Below, piece after piece: positions 44,953 through 57,100 of a stretch of DNA of 64,000 nucleotides; within the stretch, counting starts at the first letter, position 1; each line of letters starts with the position of its first letter. Both the position numbers and the translations under genes were made by a program. The stretch is from Corynespora cassiicola (lineage: Eukaryota > Ascomycota > Dothideomycetes > Pleosporales > Corynesporascaceae): the NCBI GenBank assembly GCA_022059125.1, contig JAEUWY010000011.1:1-64000 (forward strand). Direction: 5' to 3'. Under the pieces are notes generated by a model. It saw only the letters and a list, made by a program, of their open reading frames with translations, did not search any database and had not been told where the DNA came from.

Positions 44953-47900
44953 TAGTTTTTAATTTTTTATATTTACGTTACGCAGTTTATATAATTACTG
45001 CTATTTATATATATATATTTTTACTTCTATTTTACTTTTTAATACTATTAATTTCTACTATTTTAATTATTTTACGTACGTTCTCTACTATTTTATATAA
45101 ATATTATAGTAAGATTATATATAGTATAGTTATATATAATATAGCTTTTTCTGTTTTTTTCTACTGTTTCTATTTTATTATTAACAAGCAGCGAGTATAT
45201 TATTTTATTTCTATTTTATTTTAGTTAGCACATACTATCTGTTGCGTAACTTTATATATTTTATAATATTATTTTATTACGTAATATAATATTAATACGT
45301 AATCTACGTCTTTATTTTAAATAATAATAGTATTTTAATAATTTTTTCTGCTACTAATTTATAATAACTATAACTATAATATTTTTTTAGCGTATAATTT
45401 TTAGACGTGTTCTTAGCTTTTAATTTTTTATATCTGTGTTACGTAGTTTATATAATCGCCGCTGTCTACGCACTCACTCTCTCATACTATTACTTTTTAC
45501 TATTTTAATTATTTCGCGTAGTTATATAAATATTATAGTAGAGTTATATATAGTATAGTTACGTATAGTATAGTTTACAGTTATAGTAAGAGCTTAAAAA
45601 AAAAATTAGATTAATATATACTTTTATAGCAAAAATTTAAAAAAAAAGATATAATTAATTAAGTAAGAAAACTGTTAACGCTAAAAGTTACTTATAAATA
45701 CTATTTTCTATAACCGCTATTACTTTATAATTACTATTATATATTAGCAGTTATTTAAATATAAAATATATATAATATATATATTACTGCTGCTGCTGCT
45801 GCTGCTGCTTAAACTACTACTTTTTTTTTTAACGTTTTTAAAAGTTTATAAAAAAAAACTATTTACTAAATAGAATATTTAAATAAAAATACTGCGTAAC
45901 AGAATTAAAGTTTAAATTTTAACTTATTATTAGTACTAAAAACTCTAGCTAAAGCTTTAGCTAAAGTTTTATCTAAAATTTTAAAAAAAAGTTATTCTTA
46001 CTATAAACTAAAGTTATTAAAATAATACTAACTACGTTAAGCGTAGCTGTAAAAATTAAAACTTTACAGACTATTATAACTATTATAGCTATTATAGTTA
46101 TATTACTATGCTATATTAGCTGTAAATTGTTCTAGTTCTATAAAACAGCTTATTTATAATAAGTCTTAATTAAAATAAAATGCTTTTTCCGCGATTTAAA
46201 AAAGCCGCGATTTAAAAAAACCGCGATCTAAAAAAGCTATAATTTAGAAGTTTTTATTAAAAATTTATTTTATACAGTTTTAGTGCAGTAAACAGTATTT
46301 TTATATTTATAAATATTAGAATTAAAATCTACAGCTCGACAACTTATTAAAAAAAAAAAATTTTTACCAGCCTATAAATTACAATTATTTACTTTAATAT
46401 TATAATAACTTTAAATAGGCTTTTATGTTACTGTTTTAGAGCTTTAAAGCTTTAAAGTTTTAAAATAATATTTTATTTTAAGCTACTGTAACTCTTGTGA
46501 CTTACGTGCTTATAAAATAAAAATTACTTATATACTATAAATTAAAAATATTATTATAACTAAGTATATACACTGCTAACTATATACTAGCGTTAATAAT
46601 CTAAATATTTTTTATTAGTTTTAGTTACTGTTTTGTTAAACGCCTGACCAGCGTTATTACTATTTATACTTATTATCTGTATTTATTATTTAGTTCTAGC
46701 TTAGTAAAGCTAAGAGAAAAGAACTTCTACAGCTTTTCAGATATAATATAGCTTATAGTAGTTATAGTAAAAGCTTAAAAAAGGTAAATTAATTAATTAA
46801 GTATATATAAACTATAAATATTAAAAGTTATTTTTTCTAAATATTATTTTCTATAAATATTACTTTTTATAAATACTATTACGTACTTAAACGTTTTTTT
46901 TTATTTTAAAAAAATATCTAGCTAAAAAATAAAAAATACTATCTGCTATATAGAATATATACTTAAATATAGTAATAAATATATAAAAATAGTTAGTATA
47001 CGTAATTTTATATTTATTAAAAAAATTTTTTAAAGTTTTATATATAAAGTTTTATAAAATTATTATAATAAAAAAAATACACGTAGTAATAAAAATTATT
47101 ATAATAATATTAGTAATATTTACAGCCCGGAAAACTATAAAAATAAAAGCTATATTACTATACTAGTTAGTTTACTATAATAAAGCTACTAATTTTAAAA
47201 ACTTATAGTTAATTATAAGCTAGTTTATAAGTTAGTTTATAGTCTATAGTCTATAAACTAATTATAATAATTAGCTATAATTTTAATATAAGCTTTAAAA
47301 CTTACGCGTATAAATATAAAATTTAATAGAATTTAAAAAATAAATTATTTATATAGTTATTATAAGCGTAGCTAATAATACTTTTTTAAATAGTAATAGC
47401 TTTTTTTTATAATATTTATTTAAATAGATATTTATAAAAGTTAAATTTTTACAGTAAAATATTAGAGCTTTTATTTAAAGTTTTTATTTAAAACTTATAT
47501 TAACTTATTAAAAGTATTTTACATTCCGTAACTATACTTTATATTTAATATTTTAATAACTATAAATTATAAATTCTAAATTATGTTATTTTTAAATAAA
47601 ATTTTAAAACTTTAAAATAGTATTTTTTTTAACTGTTATTTTTATAATTTATAATTCGTAATTTATAACTTACGTAATTATAAATTTATAAACTAATAAG
47701 CTAGTAAATTTATAAAACAAAAATTACTTACTTATTTATTAATAATTTAATTATTTTTTATTATTTTTAGTTACTGTTTTATTAAATACCTAACTAGTAT
47801 TATTTCTTTTTTTTTTTATTAATTTATATTTACTGTTTAGTTCTAGCCCAGCACAGCTGAGAGAAAGAGACTCCCGTAGCTCTTTTAATTGCTGTTTTTT

Positions 47901-47990
47901 TATTTATATTTACTGTTTAGTTCTAGTCTAGTATAGCCGAGAGAAAAGAACATCTGTAGCCCTTTCGATAACTGGATCTACTAGCGCCGG
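44953..47990. repeat. AT-rich RIP-like isochore
   Basis: Relic repeats without open frames. 45150-45560 shares a repeat with 26020-26420, 37850-38131 and 52350-52800. About 46750-47680 is a diverged direct copy of about 52795-53670. A roughly 130-bp unit ending near TAGTTCTAGCCCAGCACAGC occurs at about 46615-46740, 47765-47885, 47895-47970 and 50100-50240, and inverted near 16790. An intact (CTG)8 tract lies at 45787-45810. Confidence 0.75.
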
Positions 47991-48043
47991 AGTGTTAGCG
48001 TTATAAGCCGTCTAGCTCCGCGCTGTGTTCTCAGATTCTAACA

Positions 48044-48165
48044 GTGGGGTGGTATCTAGTCTACTATACTATATAGCGCAGGTGGGGTAGTATCTAGTCT
48101 ACTATACTATATAGCGCAGGTGGGGTAGTATCTAGACTACTATACTATATGGCGCAGGTGGGGTA
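48044..48165 (+). promoter_or_regulatory. 38-bp tandem repeat, each unit opening with GTGGGGT(A/G)
   Basis: Units start at 48044, 48082, 48120 and (partial) 48158, exactly 38 bp apart and nearly identical. The heads are GTGGGGTG, then GTGGGGTA three times; the remainder contains CTA(G)TCTACTATACTATATA. It lies 228-349 bp upstream of the epoxide hydrolase start codon. 38 bp is twice the 19-bp spacing of the array before FAD monooxygenase 1. Confidence 0.65.
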
Positions 48166-48392
48166 ATGTATTATATAATAATGCTCCACTTGTGCATACA
48201 TAATAATATATTTTTACTATTTAATACTTTGCCTGTTGTAGATTCAGGTGCAAGTTATACTGTTCACATAATTTATACAATACCAATTAACGAATAAAGA
48301 TATTTCTACTATAAACAACTGTTAAAGTCTGCGTAATCTCCATAAAAATTTTCTATTCTATCGCCATTTTCTCGCCAATCTCTCTGTTCGCC

Positions 48393-49796
48393 ATGGCGAC
48401 GCAATTTGCTATTCTGCCACATGCTGTGGCTCGAGACGCTCGCGTAGAGCCGTTTCAAATCGCAGTTCTCGAACAAGATATAAGTCGACTACATTTGCTC
48501 CTCGACAGTTGTCCTGTGGCTGAAGCGAACTGGGAAAACTCGCAAGAAGACGGGCGTTTTGGAGTGACTAGAGAGTGGGCTATGGAGGCCATCCAGCATT
48601 GGCGCCACAACTACGACTGGTGAGGACAAGGTCTATAAGCTTATGCAAAATCATTAATAATACAGGCGCCAATGGGAGGCTCGATTTAACTCATATCCTC
48701 AGTACAAGATCGCAATTCAAGATGAGGACGGAAATGAATTTATCATCCGTTTCAACGCTCTATTTTCTACCAGCCCCACAGCGCTACCAATTCTTTTCCT
48801 CCATGGATGGCCTGGCTCGGCCGTCGAGTTTCTTCCTATGCTAGAGCTAATCAGGCGGCAGTATCCAAGCGCCGATAAATTTCCGTACCATGTGATTGTT
48901 CCCGACTTAATTGGCTTCGGTTTTTCGTCTCGTCCGCCTATGGACAAAGACTACACCTACACTGACAATGCGCGGATCTTGGTTAAGATGATGCATAGCC
49001 TAGGTTTCACGTCTGAAAACGGTGGGTACATGGTCCAAGGGGGGGATCTTGGCAGCGCTGTGGCACCAAAGATGGCTGTTCTTGACCCGATCAACTGCCG
49101 ACTCGTGCATGTCAACATGCTGTTGATGCCACCTCCCGAAGGGATTGATATTGAACAAGACATCCGGTCTGGCAAGTATACGGAAGACGAAATCAAGTCT
49201 CTGCGGCGCGGAATTGACTTTCAAGCTACGGGAGCTGCCTATTCAGCCATTCAGGGGACCCGACCAGCGACATGCGGACTAGCTATCGGCAGTAGTCCGG
49301 TAGCGCTACTTGCCTGGTATGTTCATTTTCGATAAAATCAAAACGTAGAGAACTAATTAGGGCGGTCAATATAGGAACGGCGAAAAGTTTCTGCAATGGT
49401 CAGATCCAAATTCGAGGCCCTCCTTAGATTACATTCTCGCAAACGTGTCCTTTTATTGGTTTACAAAGTGTTACTCTACATCACTCTGGATTTACCGGCT
49501 TATGGCGAAAGAGGGGCCGAATGTGCGGTCTGGATGGGTTGGCATCCAGTGTCCGCTTGGCTACTCCTGGTTTAAATCAGAGATTACCAATCCCCCCAAA
49601 TCATGGCGTGATCATATCGGTGTGGTCAAGTGGCATCGAGAACACGCTCAGGTAAGATGGCTATACTCCTAGCTGGGTCAGAACTGGGCAGGCTGACGAT
49701 TTAATTGGACAGGGGGGCCATTTTGCAGCTCTAGAACAGCCAGAAAGCCTTTGGCAGGACGTTAAAGACATAGCTGCGGAGTTTGGCCTCGTATAA
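48393..49796 (+). CDS. Epoxide hydrolase (EHN-type alpha/beta hydrolase)
   Basis: Four exons: 48393-48619, 48666-49316, 49375-49651 and 49713-49796, giving 412 aa. Introns are 46, 58 and 61 nt, all in phase. The N-terminal EHN lid region (about 1-100: FQIAVLEQDISRLHLLL, WRHNYDWRQWEARFN, YKIAIQDEDG) precedes the alpha/beta hydrolase core. HGWPG at residues 122-126 supplies the oxyanion hole, Asp203 in QGGDLGS is the nucleophile (the usual Trp after it is Leu here), and His388 in GGHFAALEQP completes the triad. It opens an epoxide to a diol, fitting a pathway in which one of the FAD monooxygenases makes the epoxide. Its promoter carries the GTGGGGTA tandem repeat although it lies 15 kb from the other cluster genes, beyond the retrotransposon. 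Family firm; pathway membership inferred. Confidence 0.92.
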
Positions 49797-50982
49797 CTTA
49801 GAAGAGACAGTATATTTTGTCGGTGCGTTACTTTGACGGAAAATTAATCAGAATAGACTATATTTCTAACAATATACTTTATATATTATTGACCTCTATA
49901 TGGCCTAAATAGCTGTGGTAGAACTAGCTGAGCTGTGAAACCAGCTATTCTTATATATAGAATAAGTTCTAATTAGTCTAAGATGTATAAGGTATTATTA
50001 AAACAAGTAAATAAGTTAATTACTATATAGGTAGGTGGAACGCCTTATATATATACGGGTATCTAACACCTGTTATATTTATACTTCAGCTACTATAACA
50101 TTTTTTAGTTCTAGTTAATAGTTACTACTTTATTAGATATCTAACTAGTATTATTTCTGTTTTTTTTTATTAATTTATATTTACTGTTTAGTTTTAGCCC
50201 AGTACAGCTAAAAGAAAAAAACTTCCGTAGCTCTTTTGATAAAAGTAGTAAATTGGAATTACTATTATTAGAGAGTTAAGAAACTTGCAGCATTTATTTC
50301 TATAGTAATTATAAGAGGTCGCTGCGCTGAAAGCTGACTTGCGACCAACATGGAAAACACGCCAGAGGTCCGGTTTGCGAGGTTTCTCCTGACGGTAGTT
50401 GTCTCTCAACACATAGAATCACCTCATACGAGACATGCAGCTTTATTACATGAAAACCTGACCACACGAAAGAGCTGACGCTGTAAATGCGGAAAGGGGT
50501 CGGCGAAGTTGTTAAGATAGTACGAGCTCATAGACACATGTAATGGAGAGTGAAAAAAATGTCCGGACTGAGCATTTCTACAGATTAAAAAGGAACAGGC
50601 AGAATAAGCTAAGCTGATTTGAGCCTCCCATGCAAAGCTGGCGTCATCATGGAGTTGGTTTTTCTTGTGTACAAGGTAAGCGCCAAGATGATGATGTTCC
50701 TCGTATCACCGCACCAAATTAGGCGTTAGTATGGTTTTGATATCCCTTGCGCCCGAAGCTACAGTGCGAGATCAAAGATACTAGTACTATTTTGGCACCA
50801 TCGTAGCACCATCAAATACATCTGCGAGCCTTGGCTATCTATATTAATTGCACCTACAAGTCCTGGCTGCGCATATATATACAGCTCAAAATCTAGTCTT
50901 TTTATCACACCACATCTTAAGCTCTACAAAATTAGCAAGCACAGCAACGCCATTCTTCACTCTCTCGTTTTTCTTGCCCCCC
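49797..50982. other. Intergenic segment with one old repeat fragment
   Basis: AT-rich to about 50240, including one copy of the roughly 130-bp repeat at 50100-50240, then normal composition. No coding region supported. The last few hundred bases hold the promoter of the small secreted protein gene (TATATATA at 50873-50880). Confidence 0.4.
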
Positions 50983-51550
50983 ATGCCCAAATCTCTCAAA
51001 ATGCTTTCTCTGATGAGCATGATCGGCGCCGTCGGCCTTGCCGCCGCTGCCACTACGCCTCTTGTCCAACGCGATACTATCACTGTCACCATCTGCAAAG
51101 GCCAGGACCTTGAGGGCGGTTGCATGACACCAGCCATCATCACTGAAAACCAATGTCGTAAGTTCCAAATCGAACCACCTGAACTCCAACAGGAAACAAC
51201 ATCCTCAGAGCTAATTATGACATCTATCGAAAATTCAGTGGGCTACTCCAATACCGAGTGGGACAATAAAATGCAGTCTATCAACATTCCTGGCGGCTAC
51301 CGCTGCCGCTTCTGGGAGTGAGTAGTTATCCCGATCTCTTTCTCGGCATTTGATCCTCCCCCCCCTCAACCGCTGAAACTGCGCGCCCTGGGTTCATAAC
51401 GAATAAAGATTAATCATTTGCTTTACTTACGACAATAGTTCCAACAACTGCAATGGCGATAGCACAGATGACCTCTACGGGCCTGGGATCAAGAATATTC
51501 GCGGCAACATGAGAGACAAGGCCACCTCGTTCAAGTGCTACAAGAACTGA
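50983..51550 (+). CDS. Small cysteine-rich secreted protein (candidate effector)
   Basis: Three exons: 50983-51157, 51239-51317 and 51439-51550, giving 121 aa; introns of 81 and 121 nt have GTAAGT and GTGAGT donors with matched phases. The N-terminus is a signal peptide (hydrophobic MLSLMSMIGAVGLAAAA), and LVQRD may be a Kex2-like processing site. The mature part has six cysteines (38, 47, 58, 81, 89, 118), enough for three disulfides. Phrases such as ICKGQDLEGGC and GGYRCRFWDSNNC suggest a compact beta fold. I do not recognise a named family. An ATG at 51001 is an alternative start giving 115 aa. Its place next to a transposon-rich isochore is typical of fungal effector genes, but expression is unknown. 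Confidence 0.75.
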
Positions 51551-52239
51551 TGTATGTATAACATAACTAGCAAACGAGCGCCGCACCCTAACAGTTTTTC
51601 ACACTTTCTTGGCAATGTATCTTGACAACGCAATAAGATAGTATGATATAGTAGCTATATAATATTAACTACTGTCTGTAGTTCTCTTGCACGTTCGTGG
51701 ATTGTCTGGCCCTCCTTAACCCACCGAGCCAACCGGACTACACGTTCCACCTCTGGTTGGGTTTATGCGTGCTCTGGCTCTGGGTTTATCGACTCCTATA
51801 TTAGCTTGCAGGGGCTTAAGCAGGTGTTCGATCCCTAAACTAGATACAGTTACATGCAAAGGTCTAGTGCGCGAAGCGAATTTCTACTAAAACTTACTTG
51901 TTAGGCAAGTTTGTGAATGCAGGCCAAACATGCCTTGTAAAAGGCTCGCTACAGCAAGACCGCATCCAGTTCTGAACGTAAAATGACAACGAAGCCAAAA
52001 CCCGGCGGTCGATCAAATCGAAGACATGAGAATTTAGTTAAGAAGATTTTATCTTCTAGTATGATGCGTGGTAAAAGCTCAGCGCATTCATACGATACTT
52101 CCATACCGAAAAAGGGCATACATGGCTCAGTCACGGCGTTGTAGCAACAGCAAGTTGGAGACCCGCGTGTCCCAAAAGAGGAGCTAACGCCAAGTCGGGG
52201 CTTCTGCGGACTACAGAAGCCGATTAACAAGTAAAGAGA
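51551..52239. other. Segment between the secreted-protein gene and the isochore
   Basis: Normal composition. A 97-codon minus-strand open frame at 51949-52242 (MSLYLLIGFCSPQKPR...) has no recognisable domain, and I leave it uncalled. A tRNA-like phrase (GTTCGATCCC) near 51827 has no matching acceptor or anticodon arms. Confidence 0.35.
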
Positions 52240-53675
52240 CAAAATTATTTTGAAAATTAATATTATAATATTACAACTTTATAATAACGCTTTAGCGGCG
52301 CTATAAATTAATATTTCAATACAAAAGTAGCGTATAGTAATTTTTATAATATTATAATTCTCTGTTTTTCTCTACTGTTTCTATTTTGTTATTAACGAGC
52401 AGTAAGTATATTATTCTATTTCTGTTTTATTTTAGTTAGCACGTACTACCCGTCGCGTAATTTTATATATTTTATAATATTATTTTATTATATAATATAA
52501 AGTTAATATATAACTTATACTTTTACTTTAAATAATAATAGTATTTTAATAATTTTTTTTATTTTTAATTTATAATAACTATAACTATAACTGTATAATT
52601 TTTAAACGTATTTTTAGCTTTTAATTTTTTATATCTATATTATATAGTTTATATAATTACTACTATCTACGTATTTATTTTCTAACGCTATTACTTTCTA
52701 CTGTTTTAATTATTTTACGTATATTTTCTACTATTACAGCTATATAAATATTACAGCAGAATTATATATAGTATAGTTATATATAATATAGCTTACAGCA
52801 GTTATAGTAAAAGCTTAAAAAAAAAATAGATTAATTAATTAAGTATATATAAAAAAACTGTTAATATTAAAAGCTGTTTTTTATAAATACTATTTTTTAT
52901 AAATACTGTTACGTATTTAGATATTTTTTTCTATTTTAAAAAGGCACTTAGCTAAAAAACAGAAAAATATTACCTGCTATATAGAATATATATTTAAATA
53001 TAGTAATAAGTATATAAAAATAGTTAGTGTACGTAATTTTATATTTACTAAATTTTTTATTTAAAATTCTGTATATAAAGTTTTACAGAATTATTATAAT
53101 AAAAAAAATATATATTATAATAAAAATTATTATAGTAATATTAGTAATATTTACAGCTTAGAAAACCGCAAAAATAAAGTTTATATTACTATACTAATTA
53201 GTTTACTATAGCTAATAATTTTAAAAATTTACAGTTAATTATAAGCTAGTTTATAAACTAGTTTATAAATTAATTTATAAGTTAGTCTGTAGTCTACAGT
53301 CTGTAAACTAATTATAATAATTAGCTATAATTTTAATATAAATTTTAAAACTTACGCGTATAGATATAGAGTATAGTAAAATTTAAAAAATAGTAATAGC
53401 TTTTTTTTATAATATTTATTTAAGCAGATATTTATAAAGATTAAATTTTTATAGTAAAATATTAAAGCTTCTATCTAAAACTTTTATTTAGAGTTTATAG
53501 TAATTTATTAAAAGTATTTTACTCTCTATAACTACGTTTTATATTTAATACTTTAATAACTATAAATTATAATTTTTATAAGTTATATTATTTCTAAATA
53601 AAATTTTAGAGCTTAAAACTTTAAAGTTTTAAAATAGTATTTTTTTTTAGCTATTATTTTTATAATCTATAATCT
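52240..53675. repeat. AT-rich RIP-like isochore (repeat block)
   Basis: Diverged copies of repeats seen at 45150-45560 and 46750-47680, in the same order and orientation, so this is probably the same composite element. No open frames. Confidence 0.7.
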
Positions 53676-54181
53676 TATTATAAGCTATAAACGTAGGCTA
53701 ATAACGGGGCTAACAGAGTTGTACCGCTATAGCTAGTTACGTAATATACTTAGTTAATTAGTCTGTTTAGCAGTACTGAGTAACTAAACAGTACTAAGTA
53801 AAAAACTTTAGGTATATATATATAGTTCGTATAATTATACTTTATAATTATATTTATTTTATTAGTAAATTTATTATTTAGAATTAACTATTAATTTATT
53901 ATACTCTATTACTAACACAGAAATCTATATAGTATATTACACTTTATTTTACTTACGTAACTTTACTAGTATTTATTTCTAAAAACTAACTTAAGCAGCT
54001 ATTTATTTTTTAGTTTTATTTATAGTTTATAGTACAGCTTTAATATTATAAATATTTTTTAAAATAAGTACTACTTTAGAATCACGCGCACTTTTAACTC
54101 TAACTAGTAGTACTATTAGTATTAAAACTACTACTAGTATAATTATATAATTTAATACAGCAGATAATAATTCTATTAAAG
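53676..54181 (+). mobile_element. RIP-degraded chromovirus copy: whole LTR and start of gag, interrupted
   Basis: 53676-54045 aligns end to end with the 370-bp LTR of the intact element, almost all differences being C-to-T or G-to-A. 54046-54181 corresponds to the primer site and first codons of gag; the start codon ATG has become ATA. The copy stops at AAAG, where a different element begins (TGTGACGAACC). Confidence 0.85.
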
Positions 54182-57100
54182 TGTGACGAACCTTATCCGC
54201 ATAAAATCTGATTTTACTTTCTAGTATTACGCACATAACTTTAACTTCTAACTAAACTCTAACTTTAACTTCTAATTTAACTCTAACTTAAGTCTAAATA
54301 TTTAGCTATTTAAGTTTTTTATTTATTATAACTAAATTAGTATTAGGTTAAACTAGAGATAGAAGGTTTTAGAAAAAAATATAAAAAAACATAATATTTT
54401 TAGATAGTTCTGTAGTTTAGAAATGTTTTTTTATATAAAATCTATAAATTTTAATTTATAATTGTTTTCTAGTTCTGTAAATTTTTATTTTAAATAGTAT
54501 TTAAACCGTATTAGAAATAAGTCGCTCTGTATTTTTATATTATATTTCTAAATTTTTTTTTACTAGTAACAGCTTAAAAATATTATTTTTTTATTTATTA
54601 TAAAAGAGAAGTATAACTAGATAGTATACGTATTAGACTAGGTCTATTTTAAATTACTATATACGTTTTTAACTTTTAGTAAAGTTAAAATTTTTTAAAT
54701 TTTTTAATAACTAAAGCTTTTAGATTTAGAACTTTTACTTTTATATAAATTAGATTATTTTTAGAAAAGACGCGTTATACGCTAAAGTAAAAACTAAATA
54801 ACTATTAAAAACTTACTAAAATTAATTTTAACTATTAATATTTAGTACTATACACTTTCTAAATATTTCTGTAAAAAAAGTTATTTAAAAATTAAGCCAG
54901 CTGTAAAAACAGCTCTAACTTTTTAATAATAATTTAAAACTTACTAAATTTTAACTTTAATTTAATAATAATAATTTCTATTCTATACTAACAGAAATAG
55001 AAATTCTACAGTTATAAATTAGAATATTAAAATTTAAAGCCGCTGCTGCAGATTTTTTTTTCTAAAATAAAAACTAGCTAAAACTGTTACTATTAATTTA
55101 TATCTAATAACTATTTAAGTTACTTTTAATTTTAGTTTAGATAAAGTTATTTAAGTAAATTTTTAAAATTAAGCTTTTTAGTAACAGAAAAACTGTTACT
55201 TTTTTATAATAGCTAGCTTCTATCTAAAATTACTTTAATATTAATTAAAACTATTATTTTATTAAATAAGTTTATATAGTAGAAGTCTAAAAATATACGT
55301 TAGAACTAGCTTAAAAATATTTAAAGCTCTATTATTTAGCTAATAATTTTTAAAAATAGTTTTTTAACGTAGAGAAAATACTTAATTTTCTAAAATTATA
55401 CTTTATTTTAAAAAATAAAAAAGTAGAAAATTAAGTAGCTTTTTACCAGCTGCAGATAGAATAAAAAAAACTTTTTTCTACTTTTAAAGTTTAATTTTTA
55501 TCTACTACTATTAAAAGCAGAGTATAAAAAAAAAATAGTTTTTTTATTTATAGAAAAAAATTACTTTAGCTCTGTAAGTTCTAAATTTTAAATTTAAATT
55601 CTTATAAAATAATTTTTTTAATAATATAGTAAAATATTTCTCCGCTTATAATATAGAGCGCTAAAATATTTCTGTATCTGCTATTAGCAGAAGTAGAAAA
55701 AGTAATTTTAGTTTTACTATACTTAAAATTTTAAAAAATTAGAAGCTATCTAGCTTATCCGCAGCACCTATATAAAAAAAAAAAATTATTTATTAACGTA
55801 CTATCTGCGCAGAGTTACAACTACTATACTAATATAAAAATAGTAAGCTACTTAAAACAGCTTAAGCTGCAGAAAAAAACTGCTATAACTATAGTAAATA
55901 AAGCTATTTTACACGTAATTATAATTTTTTATAAATAAGCTAAATTTCTGTTAATAATAATTTGCAAAACTAACTTAAAAATATAATTAATTTTAATAAA
56001 CTAAATTTAGTTTAACTAAAAAACAAAAACGTTTAGAAAAAATCTCCGCTCTAGATTACAGTAAGTATAATTTATTTAATATAAATTTATTAAATTTATT
56101 AGAAAGCTTTTATTTTTAAATACTTTCTGTTTTTTATTCTAATAGATTTAAAATCTGTTTATATTTCTTTATTAATACTAGCGTATAAAAATTCTTATTT
56201 ATTAATACTTTTATTATAGTATTTTTAGTCTGTATTTTTTGAATACTTATTTAAAAACTACTTTATAAAGTTAAAATACGAAGTTTTTAAGAGTTAATTA
56301 AATTCTTAACTACTTATTATATTTATTTTTATTTTCGCCTAGATAAACGTACTATTTTAAATTATTTTTTTATTATTTTTAACTTTAGATTCTAAAACTG
56401 TATTATTAGTCTAAAATAGATAAAAAAATTTAAGCTTAAACTAGATACGGAATATAACTAGATTGTGTAGCCAGCTTAATATACTTTTTTCTATATATCT
56501 ACTCTACCTATTCTCTAACGTCTATATTCTCTTAATATAAGCTAGAGAATAGAGTAAGATATTTTCTGTAGAAATATGTTATAAAAAAAAAAACACGTAA
56601 AAAACTAGAAAAGTTTAAAAATTTATCTATATTAACTTTAAAAACTTAGACTTTCTAAGTCTAGACGCTTTTTTCTAACTAATATCTAATACTGTTCTAA
56701 ATCTAACTATAATTTTTAAATAACTGCTATATCTGCTAACACTTTTTATTTCTAAATAAAATAATTTAAAAATAAATTTTTTATAATAACTATTTACGAG
56801 ATTAACTGATAAATTTAAAACTTCTATTCTTTAAATAAATCTATTATTTTTTTAACACTAAACTAACTACTTTTTATATATAAATTTTATTAGAATGTAT
56901 TTAACCTAAAAGCCGCACTCTACCTTCTTCTATATTAACTATATAATTATAAAATTATTTTAACTAAACTTATTCTAAATAGCTATAGTTTTTTATATAA
57001 ATAAAATTTTAAAAAATTTAAAGCTACTTAAAAATTCGTAATAATCTAACTTTAATATAGCTTTATTAAATAAAGCCGGAGCTTTTTTATATTATCTATT

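Noticed and set aside
48044..48165. CRISPR-like array
   Set aside because: Units are contiguous tandem copies without unique spacers, in a eukaryotic promoter.
51770..51845. tRNA-like phrase GTTCGATCCC
   Set aside because: No matching acceptor stem, D arm or anticodon arm around it.
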